A stretch of 64,000 nucleotides of DNA from CBDHCC01 sp965261015 (GTDB lineage Bacteria > Pseudomonadota > Alphaproteobacteria > Sphingomonadales > Sphingomonadaceae). Position 1 is the stretch's first letter; each line of letters begins with the position of its first letter. Shown piece by piece: positions 28,380 to 40,148 of the stretch. Location: NCBI GenBank assembly GCA_965261015.1, contig CBDHCC010000001.1, positions 1,674,001 through 1,738,000 on the forward strand. Reading direction: 5' to 3'. A program made the translations under genes and the position numbers. The notes beneath the pieces were generated by a model, which made no database searches, was not told the DNA's origin, and worked only from the letters and a program-made list of their open reading frames with translations.

Positions 28380-28646
28380 ATGACCCTGGACCACCGCCTG
28401 CGCCGCCTGCGGTTCCGCGCGCACCACCGCGGCACGAAGGAGGCGGACCTGCTCGTCGGCGGGTTCTTCGACCGCCACTCGCCCGGGTGGGACCAGGCGG
28501 ATTGCGACTGGTTCGAGCGTCTGTGCGAGGTGGAGGACGTCGACATCATGGGCTGGGCGTTCGGCACCATCGAACCCCCGGCCGAATGGCGGGGGCCGCG
28601 CCTGGCCCGCCTGATGGCGCTCGACTACATCCCCGTCTCTCGATGA
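28380..28646 (+). CDS. sdhE: Succinate dehydrogenase flavinylation factor SdhE
   Basis: The 88-residue protein of the SdhE/YgfY family promotes covalent FAD attachment to SdhA. The invariant RGxxE motif is seen in HHRGTKEADLLVGGFFD, followed by the acidic helix WFERLCEVEDVDIMGW and the C-terminal LARLMALDYIP. ATG 28380 gives the usual length. Its stop overlaps the mfd ATG (ATGA). The sdhE-mfd arrangement downstream of divergent recG is common in alphaproteobacteria. Confidence 0.95.
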   Translation: MTLDHRLRRLRFRAHHRGTKEADLLVGGFFDRHSPGWDQADCDWFERLCEVEDVDIMGWAFGTIEPPAEWRGPRLARLMALDYIPVSR

Positions 28647-31600
28647 GCGCGGCTCCCCTGCCCCCCGCCAAGCGCATCCTGGCGGCCACCTCCGCGCTCA
28701 CCCTGTCGCAGGTGCCGGCCGGTTTCCTGCCGCTTCTGGCGGCCGACCTGACCCGTGCCCAGGGCGGGCGGACCGTCCTGATCGCGTCCGATGCACCCGC
28801 GATGCAGGGGCTGGCCGACGCCGCCTCGGCGTTCGCGCCGGACCTGCCGGTCGTCACCCTGCCCGCCTGGGATTGCCTGCCCTACGATCGCGCCGGCCCG
28901 GCGCTACACGTGTCGGCCGACCGGCTGGCCGCGCTGCACCGGCTGCAATCGACCACCGGTCCACTGTTGGTGCTCACGAGCGTGAACGCCGTCCTTCAGC
29001 GCACGCTGACCCCGTTCCGCGTTCGGCAACTGGTCACCCAGGTTCGAGCGGGCGGGCGGATCGAGCGGGACACCCTGATCGGATTGCTGACCGCCAACGG
29101 CTTCACGCGCACCGACAATGTGGCGGAAAAGGGCGAATATGCGGTCCGGGGCGGCTTGGTCGACCTGTGGCCCGCCGTCGCCGAACAGCCGCTGCGCGTC
29201 GACCTGTTCGGCGACGAGGTGGAGAGCGTCCGCTCGTTCGACCCGGCCGACCAGCGGACGACCGGCGACGTCGCCGACTTCACGCTGCTGCCGGCGAGCG
29301 AAGCGCTGCTGGACGATGCCACCGTCAAGCGCTTTCGCGAGCGCTACCGGGAGCGCTTCGGTGCGAACGGCACGTCCGACCCGCTGTACCAGGCGGTGTC
29401 CGAACGGCGGCGACAGGCGGGCATGGAGCACTTCCTGCCGCTGTTCGAGGAGCGGCTGGCGACCTTGTTCGATCATTTCGGCGACGACGCCCTGATCCTG
29501 CGCGACGGGGGCACCGGCAAGGCCGCGGACCAGCGGCTGGACGCGATCGGCGACTATTACGCCAATCGGCGCGACGCCGATACGAAGGCGGCGGGCAGCT
29601 ATCGCCCGCTGCCGCCCGAGCAGCTGTACCTGACCTCGGACGAGTGGTCCCGCATGCAGCACGATCACCCGATCCATCGCGTGTCGCCGTTCCGCGAGCC
29701 GGAAGGCCCGGCGGTGGTCGACCTGGACGTGCAACCCGCCCGCGACTTCACGCCGGAACGGGCGGGTGAAGGCAACATCTACGACGCGCTCGTCCAGCAT
29801 CTGACCGAACGGTCCAAGGGGCGCACCGTGCTGGCGACCTATTCCGAAGGCGCGCGGACCCGGCTGATCAAGCTACTGCGCGATCACGGGCTCGACGGGA
29901 TCGCGGCGGTCGGCAGCTGGAAGGCGGCGGCCACCTCTCCGCTCGCTGCCATCGTGCTGCCCCTGGAACACGGCTTTCGCACCGACAAGCTGTCGGTCCT
30001 GACCGAACAGGATATGCTGGGCGACCGGCTGGTGCGGCGCGGACGGCGGCGCAAGAAGACCGATGCCTTCCTGAACGAACTCGCCAGCCTGTCGCAGGGC
30101 GACCTGATCGTCCACACCGACCACGGCATCGGCCGGTTCGAGGGGCTGCAATCCCTGCCCGTCAGCGGCAGCCCGCACGATTGCGTGGCGCTGTCCTATC
30201 GCGACGGCGACAAACTGTATGTGCCCGTCGAGAATCTCGAAGTCCTGACCCGCTACGGCGCGGAGACGGAGGGGGCGACGCTCGACCGGTTGGGTGGCGA
30301 GGCGTGGCAGCGGCGCAAGTCGACGATGAAGGAGCGCATCCGCGCCATCGCCGGCGAGTTGATGAAGACGGCGGCCGAACGCGCGCTGCGCGGCGGAGAG
30401 GTGCTGACGCTCGACGACAACGGCTACAACGAGTTCGTGGACCGGTTCCCGTTCGAAGAGACGGACGATCAGGAGGCCGCGATCGCCGACGTGCTGTCCG
30501 ACCTCAGATCGGGCAAGCCGATGGATCGGCTGGTGTGCGGCGATGTCGGCTTCGGCAAGACGGAGGTGGCGCTACGCGCAGCCTTCGCGATGGCGATGGA
30601 TGGTCACCAGGTGGCGCTCGTCTGTCCCACGACCCTGCTGGCGCGCCAGCACGCGATGCAGTTCACGGAACGCTTCAAAGGCTTCCCGCTCAAGGTGGGC
30701 CGGCTGTCGCGGCTGGTCCCGGCCGCCGAGGCCAAGGCGACGCGCGAGGGGCTGGCGGACGGGTCCATCGACATCGTGATCGGCACTCACGCCCTCCTGG
30801 CGAAATCGGTCGACTTCAAGCGGCTGGGGCTGGTGATCGTGGACGAGGAACAGCGCTTTGGCGTCACCCATAAGGAGCGCCTCAAGGCCCTGAAGGCCGA
30901 CGTCCATGTGCTGACGCTGACCGCCACCCCGATCCCGCGCACCCTGCAGATGGCGATGAGCGGCATCCGCGACCTGTCGGTCATCCAGACACCCCCGGTG
31001 GACCGGCTGGCGGTCCGCACCTACGTTTCCGCCTTCGATCCGATGGTGATCCGAGAGGCGCTGCTGCGCGAGCATTATCGCGGCGGCCAGTCCTTTTTCG
31101 TCGTGCCGCGCGTGGCCGACCTGCCGGACGTGGAGGAGTTCCTGCGGACGCAGGTGCGCGAGGTGACGCATGTGGCCGCGCACGGGCAGATGACGCCGAC
31201 CGAGGTGGAGGACCGGATGTCCGCCTTTGTCGACCGCAAATACGACGTGCTGGTGTCCACCTCCATCGTGGAGTCGGGCATCGACATTCCAACCGCGAAC
31301 ACCCTGGTGATCTGGCGCGCCGACCGTTTCGGCCTCGCTCAGCTCTATCAGCTGCGAGGCCGCGTGGGGCGGGCGAAGACGCGGGCCTTTGCTTATCTGA
31401 CCACGCCGGCTGGAGAATCCATCACGGATACGGCGGAGAAGCGGTTGAAAATCCTGACCGACCTCGACTCGCTCGGTGCCGGATTCCAGCTCGCCTCCCA
31501 CGACCTCGACATCCGGGGCGCGGGCAACCTGCTGGGCGACGAACAGTCGGGGCACATCAAGGAGGTGGGCTTCGAACTGTACCAGTCGATGCTGGAGGAC

Positions 31601-32101
31601 GCGATCGCGGAGGCGAAGGCCGGTGGCCTGGTCGCGGAGCGCGCCCGCGACGCCTTCTCGCCCCAGATCACGCTGGATGCGCCCATCCTTATTCCGGAGG
31701 ATTACGTGCCCGGCCTCGACCTGCGCATGCAGCTCTATCGGCGGCTGAACGAGTTCGACACGCCGGACGGGATCCACGCCTTCGCGGCCGAGTTGGAGGA
31801 TCGGTTCGGGCCAGTGCCCGGCCCGGCCGAGAACCTGCTGAAGGTCGTCGAGATCAAGCTGAACTGCCGCCGCGCGGGCGTGTCGAAATTGGAGGTTGGG
31901 CCGCGCGGCACGCTGGTCACCTTCTTCGAGGACCGGCCGCCCAACGTCACCGCGCTGATGGCCTATGTCGAACGGCTGAAGGGAACGGCCAAGCTGCGCC
32001 CGGATGCGAAGATGGTTATCGAACGGGTGTGGGCCGACCCGCCCGCCCGCCTGAACGGCGCCCTGAAGCTGTCAGCAGGCCTCTCGAAGCTCGCCGCCTG
32101 A
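28643..32101 (+). CDS. mfd: Transcription-repair coupling factor
   Basis: The 1152-residue Mfd removes RNA polymerase stalled at lesions and recruits UvrA. The UvrB-like N-terminal modules (ADLTRAQGGRTVLIASDAPA, YAVRGGLVDLWP) are followed by the RNA polymerase-interacting domain (GDLIVHTDHGIGRFEGL) and the RecG-like translocase: GDVGFGKTEVALRAAFAMAM, VDEEQRFGVTHKERL, TLTATPIPRTLQM and YQLRGRVGRAKTRAFAYL. The TRCF C-terminal domain is present. ATG 28643 overlaps the sdhE stop. Confidence 0.97.
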   Translation: MSAAPLPPAKRILAATSALTLSQVPAGFLPLLAADLTRAQGGRTVLIASDAPAMQGLADAASAFAPDLPVVTLPAWDCLPYDRAGPALHVSADRLAALHRLQSTTGPLLVLTSVNAVLQRTLTPFRVRQLVTQVRAGGRIERDTLIGLLTANGFTRTDNVAEKGEYAVRGGLVDLWPAVAEQPLRVDLFGDEVESVRSFDPADQRTTGDVADFTLLPASEALLDDATVKRFRERYRERFGANGTSDPLYQAVSERRRQAGMEHFLPLFEERLATLFDHFGDDALILRDGGTGKAADQRLDAIGDYYANRRDADTKAAGSYRPLPPEQLYLTSDEWSRMQHDHPIHRVSPFREPEGPAVVDLDVQPARDFTPERAGEGNIYDALVQHLTERSKGRTVLATYSEGARTRLIKLLRDHGLDGIAAVGSWKAAATSPLAAIVLPLEHGFRTDKLSVLTEQDMLGDRLVRRGRRRKKTDAFLNELASLSQGDLIVHTDHGIGRFEGLQSLPVSGSPHDCVALSYRDGDKLYVPVENLEVLTRYGAETEGATLDRLGGEAWQRRKSTMKERIRAIAGELMKTAAERALRGGEVLTLDDNGYNEFVDRFPFEETDDQEAAIADVLSDLRSGKPMDRLVCGDVGFGKTEVALRAAFAMAMDGHQVALVCPTTLLARQHAMQFTERFKGFPLKVGRLSRLVPAAEAKATREGLADGSIDIVIGTHALLAKSVDFKRLGLVIVDEEQRFGVTHKERLKALKADVHVLTLTATPIPRTLQMAMSGIRDLSVIQTPPVDRLAVRTYVSAFDPMVIREALLREHYRGGQSFFVVPRVADLPDVEEFLRTQVREVTHVAAHGQMTPTEVEDRMSAFVDRKYDVLVSTSIVESGIDIPTANTLVIWRADRFGLAQLYQLRGRVGRAKTRAFAYLTTPAGESITDTAEKRLKILTDLDSLGAGFQLASHDLDIRGAGNLLGDEQSGHIKEVGFELYQSMLEDAIAEAKAGGLVAERARDAFSPQITLDAPILIPEDYVPGLDLRMQLYRRLNEFDTPDGIHAFAAELEDRFGPVPGPAENLLKVVEIKLNCRRAGVSKLEVGPRGTLVTFFEDRPPNVTALMAYVERLKGTAKLRPDAKMVIERVWADPPARLNGALKLSAGLSKLAA

Positions 32102-33361
32102 GGTCAGCCAGTGGGCGAGCTGCTCCGCCGGCATGGGGCGGGCGTAGAGAAAGCCCTGATGGTGCTGGCAGCCGAACTGGCGCAGCAGCCGCGCCTCCTC
32201 GACGGTCTCGACACCCTCGGCGACGACGGAGAGGTCCAGCACGCCCGCCAGCGCGATCAGCGACTCCATGATGCTGCGGGTGCGTGGGTCGGTGGTCAGG
32301 CCCGCCGTGAAGCCCCGGTCGAACTTGATCCCGTCGATGGACAAGCGGGACAGCCAGGCTAGCGAGGATTGCCCGGTGCCGAAGTCGTCCAGCACCACCC
32401 GACAGCCCAGCGCCCGCAACGCCGCGATGGCCGTGGCCGTTTCGACCGGCTGATCCATCGCGATGTCCTCGGTGATCTCCACCGTCATGCGGGCGGGATC
32501 GACTCCGGCGACGAACAGCCGGTCCGCCAGGCGCCGCACGAAGTCGGGGCGCGCCAGGTCGCGGGCGCTGACGTTCACGGCCAGGCGCAGCCCCGCGAAG
32601 GCGTCGGACCAGCGCGTCGCCATGTCCAAGGTCTGGCGCAGCAGGTGGTCGGTCAGGTGGCTGGCGAAGCTGGACCGGCCGGCGACCGCGAACAGACGCG
32701 CCGTGTCGATCGGACCCAATGTGGCGTGGTGCCAGCGCGCCAGTGCCTCGACCCCGACGACAGCGTCCGCGCCCATGCCACGCGCCCGATCGATCTGCGG
32801 CTGGAACAGGACCGCGATCTCGCCGCTGTCCAGCGCCCGGCGCAGGTCGATGGCCAGCCGCTCGTCGTCCGTGCGCTCGCTCGTGCCCCACCACGCCACT
32901 CCACCGGCCGGGGCGGCGTTCGCCGCGGCCCGCGCCCGGTCGACCATCGCCCCGGGTCGTTCGCCCGGCAGCGGGCTGACCGCGCCCGCCGACACCGCGA
33001 AGCGGATGTCGTGGCCCTCACGATCGACAGGGCGACCGCACTGCCGCAACACGCCGCCGATCGTGGCGAGAAGGCGCTCGGCCGACGCGCTCGGCAGGGT
33101 CGCCGCGAACTCCGTGCCGCCACTGCGCGCCGCCAAGGCCAACTTGGGGTGGGCGGCCAATCGCTGACCGACCGCTCGCAGCACGGCGTTACCCCCTTGG
33201 CGCCCCCACGCGGCGTTCAGAGCCGCGAAATCGACGATGCGGAGCACCATCAGAACGATGCCGTCCGGCCGCTCCGCCAAACTCGCCTTCAGCGCCATAT
33301 CGTCCGGCAGTCCGGTCAGTCGGTCCGAAGTGATTGAGCCGGGCGAGCGCGTCGTCATCAT
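32072..33361 (-). CDS. EAL-domain phosphodiesterase with degenerate GGDEF
   Basis: The ~429-residue cytoplasmic protein has an N-terminal GGDEF fold (residues ~15-165) with the active-site motif degraded to GGTEF (81-85), so diguanylate cyclase activity is unlikely. The C-terminal EAL domain is complete: VEALARWHH (EAL at 205-207), NVSARDLARPDF, EITED, LDDFGTGQSSLAWL, VVAEGVET and CQHHQGFLYARPM. It should hydrolyse cyclic di-GMP. No sensor or membrane domain is visible. I chose ATG 33361; the frame extends 39 codons upstream. The 3' end overlaps convergent mfd by 30 bp. Confidence 0.88.
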   Translation of the reverse strand: MMTTRSPGSITSDRLTGLPDDMALKASLAERPDGIVLMVLRIVDFAALNAAWGRQGGNAVLRAVGQRLAAHPKLALAARSGGTEFAATLPSASAERLLATIGGVLRQCGRPVDREGHDIRFAVSAGAVSPLPGERPGAMVDRARAAANAAPAGGVAWWGTSERTDDERLAIDLRRALDSGEIAVLFQPQIDRARGMGADAVVGVEALARWHHATLGPIDTARLFAVAGRSSFASHLTDHLLRQTLDMATRWSDAFAGLRLAVNVSARDLARPDFVRRLADRLFVAGVDPARMTVEITEDIAMDQPVETATAIAALRALGCRVVLDDFGTGQSSLAWLSRLSIDGIKFDRGFTAGLTTDPRTRSIMESLIALAGVLDLSVVAEGVETVEEARLLRQFGCQHHQGFLYARPMPAEQLAHWLTSGGELREAC

Positions 33362-33446
33362 CCTGTTAGAGTCGGGGCAGCGAGCGGAGGCAAGGCTGCA
33401 CACGAAATGGTCGCCCCGTGGGCGGCAGTGGGTTAAGACTGTGCCG

Positions 33447-34250
33447 ATGCGGCACGATCGGGGAGCGGGCGTGGACAAGACACAGCTGGACGCGGCGCTG
33501 GCGGTGTCGCCGACCGACGCGGCGCAGCAGGCGGGGGAGGCGCTGCGGCAACGCTACGGGTTTCGGCCTATCGGCGAAGCGGCCGTCATCGTGGCGCTGG
33601 GTGGCGACGGTTTCATGCTCCAGACGCTGCACGGGCTGCTCGACCGGCGTCTCGACCGGCCGGTCTACGGCCTGAACCTGGGCACGGTCGGCTTTCTGAT
33701 GAACCATTGGCGACCCGAGGGCCTGGCGGAGCGCCTGACCGCGTCGCGCGGGGTGAGGATCACGCCGATCACCATGACCGCCACCACGATGGACGGTGCC
33801 GTCCACCGATTGCCCGCGATCAACGAGGTCAGTCTGCTACGGGAGACGCGCCAGACCGCCTGGATCGAAGTCGCCGTGAACGACCGCGTCGTCCTGCCGG
33901 AACTGATCTGCGACGGCGTGCTGGTCGCGACGCCCGCCGGGTCCACCGCCTACAACCTGTCCGCCCACGGACCCATTCTGCCCCTGGCGAGCGGCATGCT
34001 GGCCTTGACGGCGATCAGTCCGTTCCGGCCGCGCCGGTGGCGAGGCGCGATCCTGCCAGATCGGGAGCGCATCACGCTGACCATCCTCCACCCCGACAAG
34101 CGCCCCGTGAGCGCCGTCGCGGACCAGCACGAGGTGCGCGACGTCGCTCAGGTGGCGATCAGCCTGGACCCGGACCATGCGCTCACCCTGCTGTTCGACC
34201 CGGATCACTCGCTGGACGAGCGGATCGCCATGGAGCAGTTCGCGGTCTGA
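33447..34250 (+). CDS. nadK: NAD kinase
   Basis: The ~267-residue enzyme phosphorylates NAD to NADP. The family signature is VALGGDGFMLQTLHG, followed by GLNLGTVGFLMN, LLRETRQTAWIEVAVN (the NE/NEVS region precedes it: AINEVSLL) and ICDGVLVATPAGSTAYNLSAHGP. I chose ATG 33447; shorter GTG starts exist (for example VDKTQLDAAL), so the N-terminus is uncertain. The divergent EAL gene starts 86 bp upstream, and tRNA-Asn follows. Confidence 0.93.
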   Translation: MRHDRGAGVDKTQLDAALAVSPTDAAQQAGEALRQRYGFRPIGEAAVIVALGGDGFMLQTLHGLLDRRLDRPVYGLNLGTVGFLMNHWRPEGLAERLTASRGVRITPITMTATTMDGAVHRLPAINEVSLLRETRQTAWIEVAVNDRVVLPELICDGVLVATPAGSTAYNLSAHGPILPLASGMLALTAISPFRPRRWRGAILPDRERITLTILHPDKRPVSAVADQHEVRDVAQVAISLDPDHALTLLFDPDHSLDERIAMEQFAV

Positions 34251-34308
34251 GGGGCTTGCGGCGGCGGTGCGGTCATGGCAGAGGCCGACCGTCCGCACGC
34301 CGGGCCGC

Positions 34309-34383
34309 TCCCCGATAGCTCAGCGGTAGAGCATTCGACTGTTAATCGAATGGCCGTAGGTTCGAATCCTACTCGGGGAGCCA
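34309..34383 (+). tRNA. tRNA-Asn (anticodon GUU)
   Basis: The full cloverleaf can be drawn. The acceptor TCCCCGA (34309-34315) pairs with TCGGGGA (34373-34379), followed by discriminator G and encoded CCA (34381-34383). The D-loop is AGCTCAGCGGTAGAGC, the anticodon arm TTCGA-CTGTTAA-TCGAA puts GTT at 34341-34343, and the T-arm contains GTTCGAATC. It reads AAC/AAU codons. It stands alone between nadK and the prolyl oligopeptidase gene. Confidence 0.97.
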
Positions 34384-34419
34384 GCCCGGGCGGCCTCGGC
34401 CCCCCCAGGGCGCGGCCGG

Positions 34420-36570
34420 TCATTTCGACCCGATCTCCCGGTTCAGATAGGCCAGGATCAGCGCCGCGCGCCGCGCGTCTTCCCGCTTGTCCGCGCCCGC
34501 CGCGTGACCGCCTTCCAGCGACTCATAGTAGTAGAACGGGTGACCCTGCGCCTCCATCCGCGCGGCCATCTTGCGAGCGTGCGCGGGGTGGACGCGGTCG
34601 TCCAGCGTCGAGGTGTAGATGAAGGGTGCCGGATAGGCGACGCCGGGCCGCAGGTTCTGATAAGGCGAGTAGCGGCGGATGAACGCCCAGTCGGCGGGCA
34701 CGTCCGGGTCTCCATACTCCCCCGCCCAGCTCGCGCCGGCCAACAGGTGGGTGTAGCGCGCCATGTCGGCCAGCGGCGATCCCATCACGATGGCGCCGTA
34801 CAGGTCGGGCCGCTGCTCCATCAGCACGCCCACCAGCAGACCGCCGTTCGACCGGCCGGACGCGGCGATCCGCCCCTTCTCCGTCACGCCGGAGCGGATG
34901 AGATCCTCTGCGACCGCGTGGAAGTCGTCATAGGCGTTCTGGCGCTTCTCGCGCAGGGCGGCCTCGTGCCAGGCCGGCCCGTACTCTCCGCCGCCCCGGA
35001 TGTTGGCGAGGACATAGGCGTTGCCCTCCTCCACCCAGAACTGGCCCACCGGCCCCGCGCGATAGGGCTGGTCGGTCAGGACGGTCGGCGTCTGGGCCGA
35101 CCGGAACCCGCCATAGGCGTGGATCAGGGTCGGGACCGGCCCTGTCGTGCCCCGCTTGCGGACCAGGAAGTAGGGCACGCGCGTGCCATCCTTCGATCGG
35201 GCGAACCGCTGCTCCGCCTCCATCCCGGCCGCCTCGAACCGCAGCGGCAGCGATTGCACCGGGCGCGGCGCCGCGGCGGTCGTGACCGCGTAGAGCGTGG
35301 GCGGCGTCAGCATGCCCTCGGCGGTCGCGAAGGTGAGGTCCCGGTCCGGCGCGCTGGCACCCAGATGAACCGTCAGTTGATCCGGCAGTGCCACGGGCTG
35401 ACGGCTCCACCGCCCCTCCGCGGACCGGCGGACGGCGAACAGGCGCCCGGACACGTCGTCCAGCGCCTTGACCCACAACACGCCATCGCCGGCGACGACC
35501 TCTTCGACGGATTGCCGATCGGTGGGCACGAAGACGGTCTCGATCGCTGGCTGTCGGCCGGCGAGCGTGTCGTCGATGGAGTAGGCCACGACCGACCCGG
35601 CCTTGATCGGCCCCAGATCGCTGTAGAGCTGCGCCACCATGCGACCGTCCAGCACATCCACCAGCACCGCATCGCGCGGCAGCGGGACGGGCACCTGGCG
35701 GCCATCGGGCGCCAGGTGGAACGCCGCCGTGGTGTAGAAGTCCAGCGCGCGGGTCAGGACCGGCCACCGCCGCCCATTGTCCGTCGCCACGAAGCCGCCG
35801 ACCGACACGTCGCCGGCCTGCCCCTCCAGCACCGTCTCCGCCTTGGCGAGCGGCGTGCCGCGCCTCCACCGCTTAACCACCCGTGGATAACCGGAGCGGG
35901 TGAGCGAGTCGGGACCGAAGTCCGTGGCGACCAGCAGGGTGTCGCGGTCCAGCCATGCGGTCGTCGACTTCGCCTCCGGCAGCCGGAACCCGCCGCTCAC
36001 GAAGCGACCCGTTGCCACGTCGAACTCGCGCACGACGTCGGCGTCGGTGCCACCGTCCGACAGGCTGACCAGGCACCGCGCGTATTCGGGTGCCAGGCAT
36101 TGCGCCCCGTGCCAGACCCAGCTCTTGCTCTCCTGCCGGCCCAGCGCACCGACATCGACCAGCACCCGCCAGTCCCGTTGGCCCGCGACGAACGCATCCA
36201 GGCCGGTGGTCCGCCACAGTCCGCGCGGGTGTTCCGCGTCCGTCCAGAAGTTGAAGACCTGGCCGCCGCCGATCAGCGTCGGCTCCGCGATCTTGGCGTC
36301 GTCCTGCAGCAGCGTCAGCGCACGCTCTTGCGTCGCGGCGAAACCCGGCGTCGCTTCAAGGGTATTTAGGGTGGCGGAGTTCCAGTTGTTGACGGCGGTC
36401 AGTGCCCGCTGTCCGCGCACCTCTTCCGTCCAGGCGAAGGGATCGGGTTCGCCGGGGCCGGGCGAAGGCGAGAAAGCGGCCGACCCCTGCGCCGGTGGAG
36501 CGGTCGACGTGGCGCACGCCGACAGGGCTGCGGTGGCGAGGAGGAGCGGCGGGAGGGTGCGAAGGATCAT
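34420..36570 (-). CDS. Prolyl oligopeptidase family serine peptidase, predicted lipoprotein
   Basis: The 716-residue protein has an N-terminal signal with a lipobox (LLLATAALSACATS), a seven-bladed propeller region (about 40-430) and an alpha/beta-hydrolase domain. The catalytic Ser is in AASGRSNGGLLVG, Asp in STLDDRVHPAHARK and His in LEGGHAAGADKRED. The S9 family cleaves short proline-containing peptides; here it would be anchored in the envelope. The start is ATG 36570; the frame extends 9 codons upstream. Its 3' end lies 36 bp from tRNA-Asn. Confidence 0.92.
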   Translation of the reverse strand: MILRTLPPLLLATAALSACATSTAPPAQGSAAFSPSPGPGEPDPFAWTEEVRGQRALTAVNNWNSATLNTLEATPGFAATQERALTLLQDDAKIAEPTLIGGGQVFNFWTDAEHPRGLWRTTGLDAFVAGQRDWRVLVDVGALGRQESKSWVWHGAQCLAPEYARCLVSLSDGGTDADVVREFDVATGRFVSGGFRLPEAKSTTAWLDRDTLLVATDFGPDSLTRSGYPRVVKRWRRGTPLAKAETVLEGQAGDVSVGGFVATDNGRRWPVLTRALDFYTTAAFHLAPDGRQVPVPLPRDAVLVDVLDGRMVAQLYSDLGPIKAGSVVAYSIDDTLAGRQPAIETVFVPTDRQSVEEVVAGDGVLWVKALDDVSGRLFAVRRSAEGRWSRQPVALPDQLTVHLGASAPDRDLTFATAEGMLTPPTLYAVTTAAAPRPVQSLPLRFEAAGMEAEQRFARSKDGTRVPYFLVRKRGTTGPVPTLIHAYGGFRSAQTPTVLTDQPYRAGPVGQFWVEEGNAYVLANIRGGGEYGPAWHEAALREKRQNAYDDFHAVAEDLIRSGVTEKGRIAASGRSNGGLLVGVLMEQRPDLYGAIVMGSPLADMARYTHLLAGASWAGEYGDPDVPADWAFIRRYSPYQNLRPGVAYPAPFIYTSTLDDRVHPAHARKMAARMEAQGHPFYYYESLEGGHAAGADKREDARRAALILAYLNREIGSK

Positions 36571-36619
36571 GGCGTTGGGATGCCAAGGCCCACGCACGGT
36601 GGCAAGACCAGCCCAGGCC

Positions 36620-39373
<2,754 letters not shown>

Positions 39374-39515
39374 GGAAGGCGTGTCCTGTCAAAGGCTTGG
39401 GCAAGACGCCGCCGTCCAACGGCCGCGCGCCCGCTAGAGGCATGTCCGCGAAATAGGTTCGGGGTCGGATGAGGTCAATCGGAGCGCCTCGGCCGGCGCC
39501 GTCGCCCGCGCTTCG

Positions 39516-40055
39516 CTAGCGCGGCAGCGGTTCGGCCGTCAGGGTCCAGGTGGACTGGCGCGGGCGCGGATCCGCCAGCCCCGCGAAGAACGCGCCCGCG
39601 TCCGGCACCAGCGGGCAGGCCGCGACCTCCGCCCAGCCGGTCAAGGTGGGGGCCTGGGCGGGCAGGCGCGCGCACGCCTCCTCGTCCTCTCCGCCCAGAA
39701 GGACGACCTGCTCCACCAGCCCGGTCGCGGGCACCGGTTGCCTCCGTCCGGTCCAGGGCCGCACATCCACGATCAGCGACAGCCGCAGCGCCTGTCCCGG
39801 CCGATGGTCGCGCGCGAACGCCGCCGGTCCGTCCGGGCCGCGCCAGACGTCGCACGCCTCCTCGCTGGGCAGGTCCGTAAAGCGGCAGTTCGTGAGCGTG
39901 CCGTCCACCATGCGGTCCACGGTGTTCACGACCACGAAGCGGTCGCGGTCGCCCGGTGCCTCCTCCGCCAGCGCCGTGGCCGGCGATGCGGGGGGCACCG
40001 GCGCGGGCGCGGAACAGGCGTGGAGCAGCAACAGGGCGGGCGCGGCGGCTTTCAT
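39516..40055 (-). CDS. Predicted small lipoprotein
   Basis: The 179-residue protein begins with a short signal and lipobox-like LLLLHACSAPAP, which predicts lipidation at Cys14. The mature part contains five Cys residues (for example LTNCRFTD and EEACDVWRG), which suggests a disulphide-stabilised periplasmic fold. I recognise no family. Codon use is native. It lies between secA and the divergent argJ, with 142 bp to the secA start and 93 bp to argJ; neither gap shows anything I can support. Confidence 0.6.
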   Translation of the reverse strand: MKAAAPALLLLHACSAPAPVPPASPATALAEEAPGDRDRFVVVNTVDRMVDGTLTNCRFTDLPSEEACDVWRGPDGPAAFARDHRPGQALRLSLIVDVRPWTGRRQPVPATGLVEQVVLLGGEDEEACARLPAQAPTLTGWAEVAACPLVPDAGAFFAGLADPRPRQSTWTLTAEPLPR

Positions 40056-40148
40056 CGGGAGGTCTCCTCTGACCTCAGGCTCGCCGGCGAGGAGCTAGGC
40101 GTCAAGCCGATGGCCGCGGCCCGGCGGTCGGGCTAAGGCGGGCTAGCC

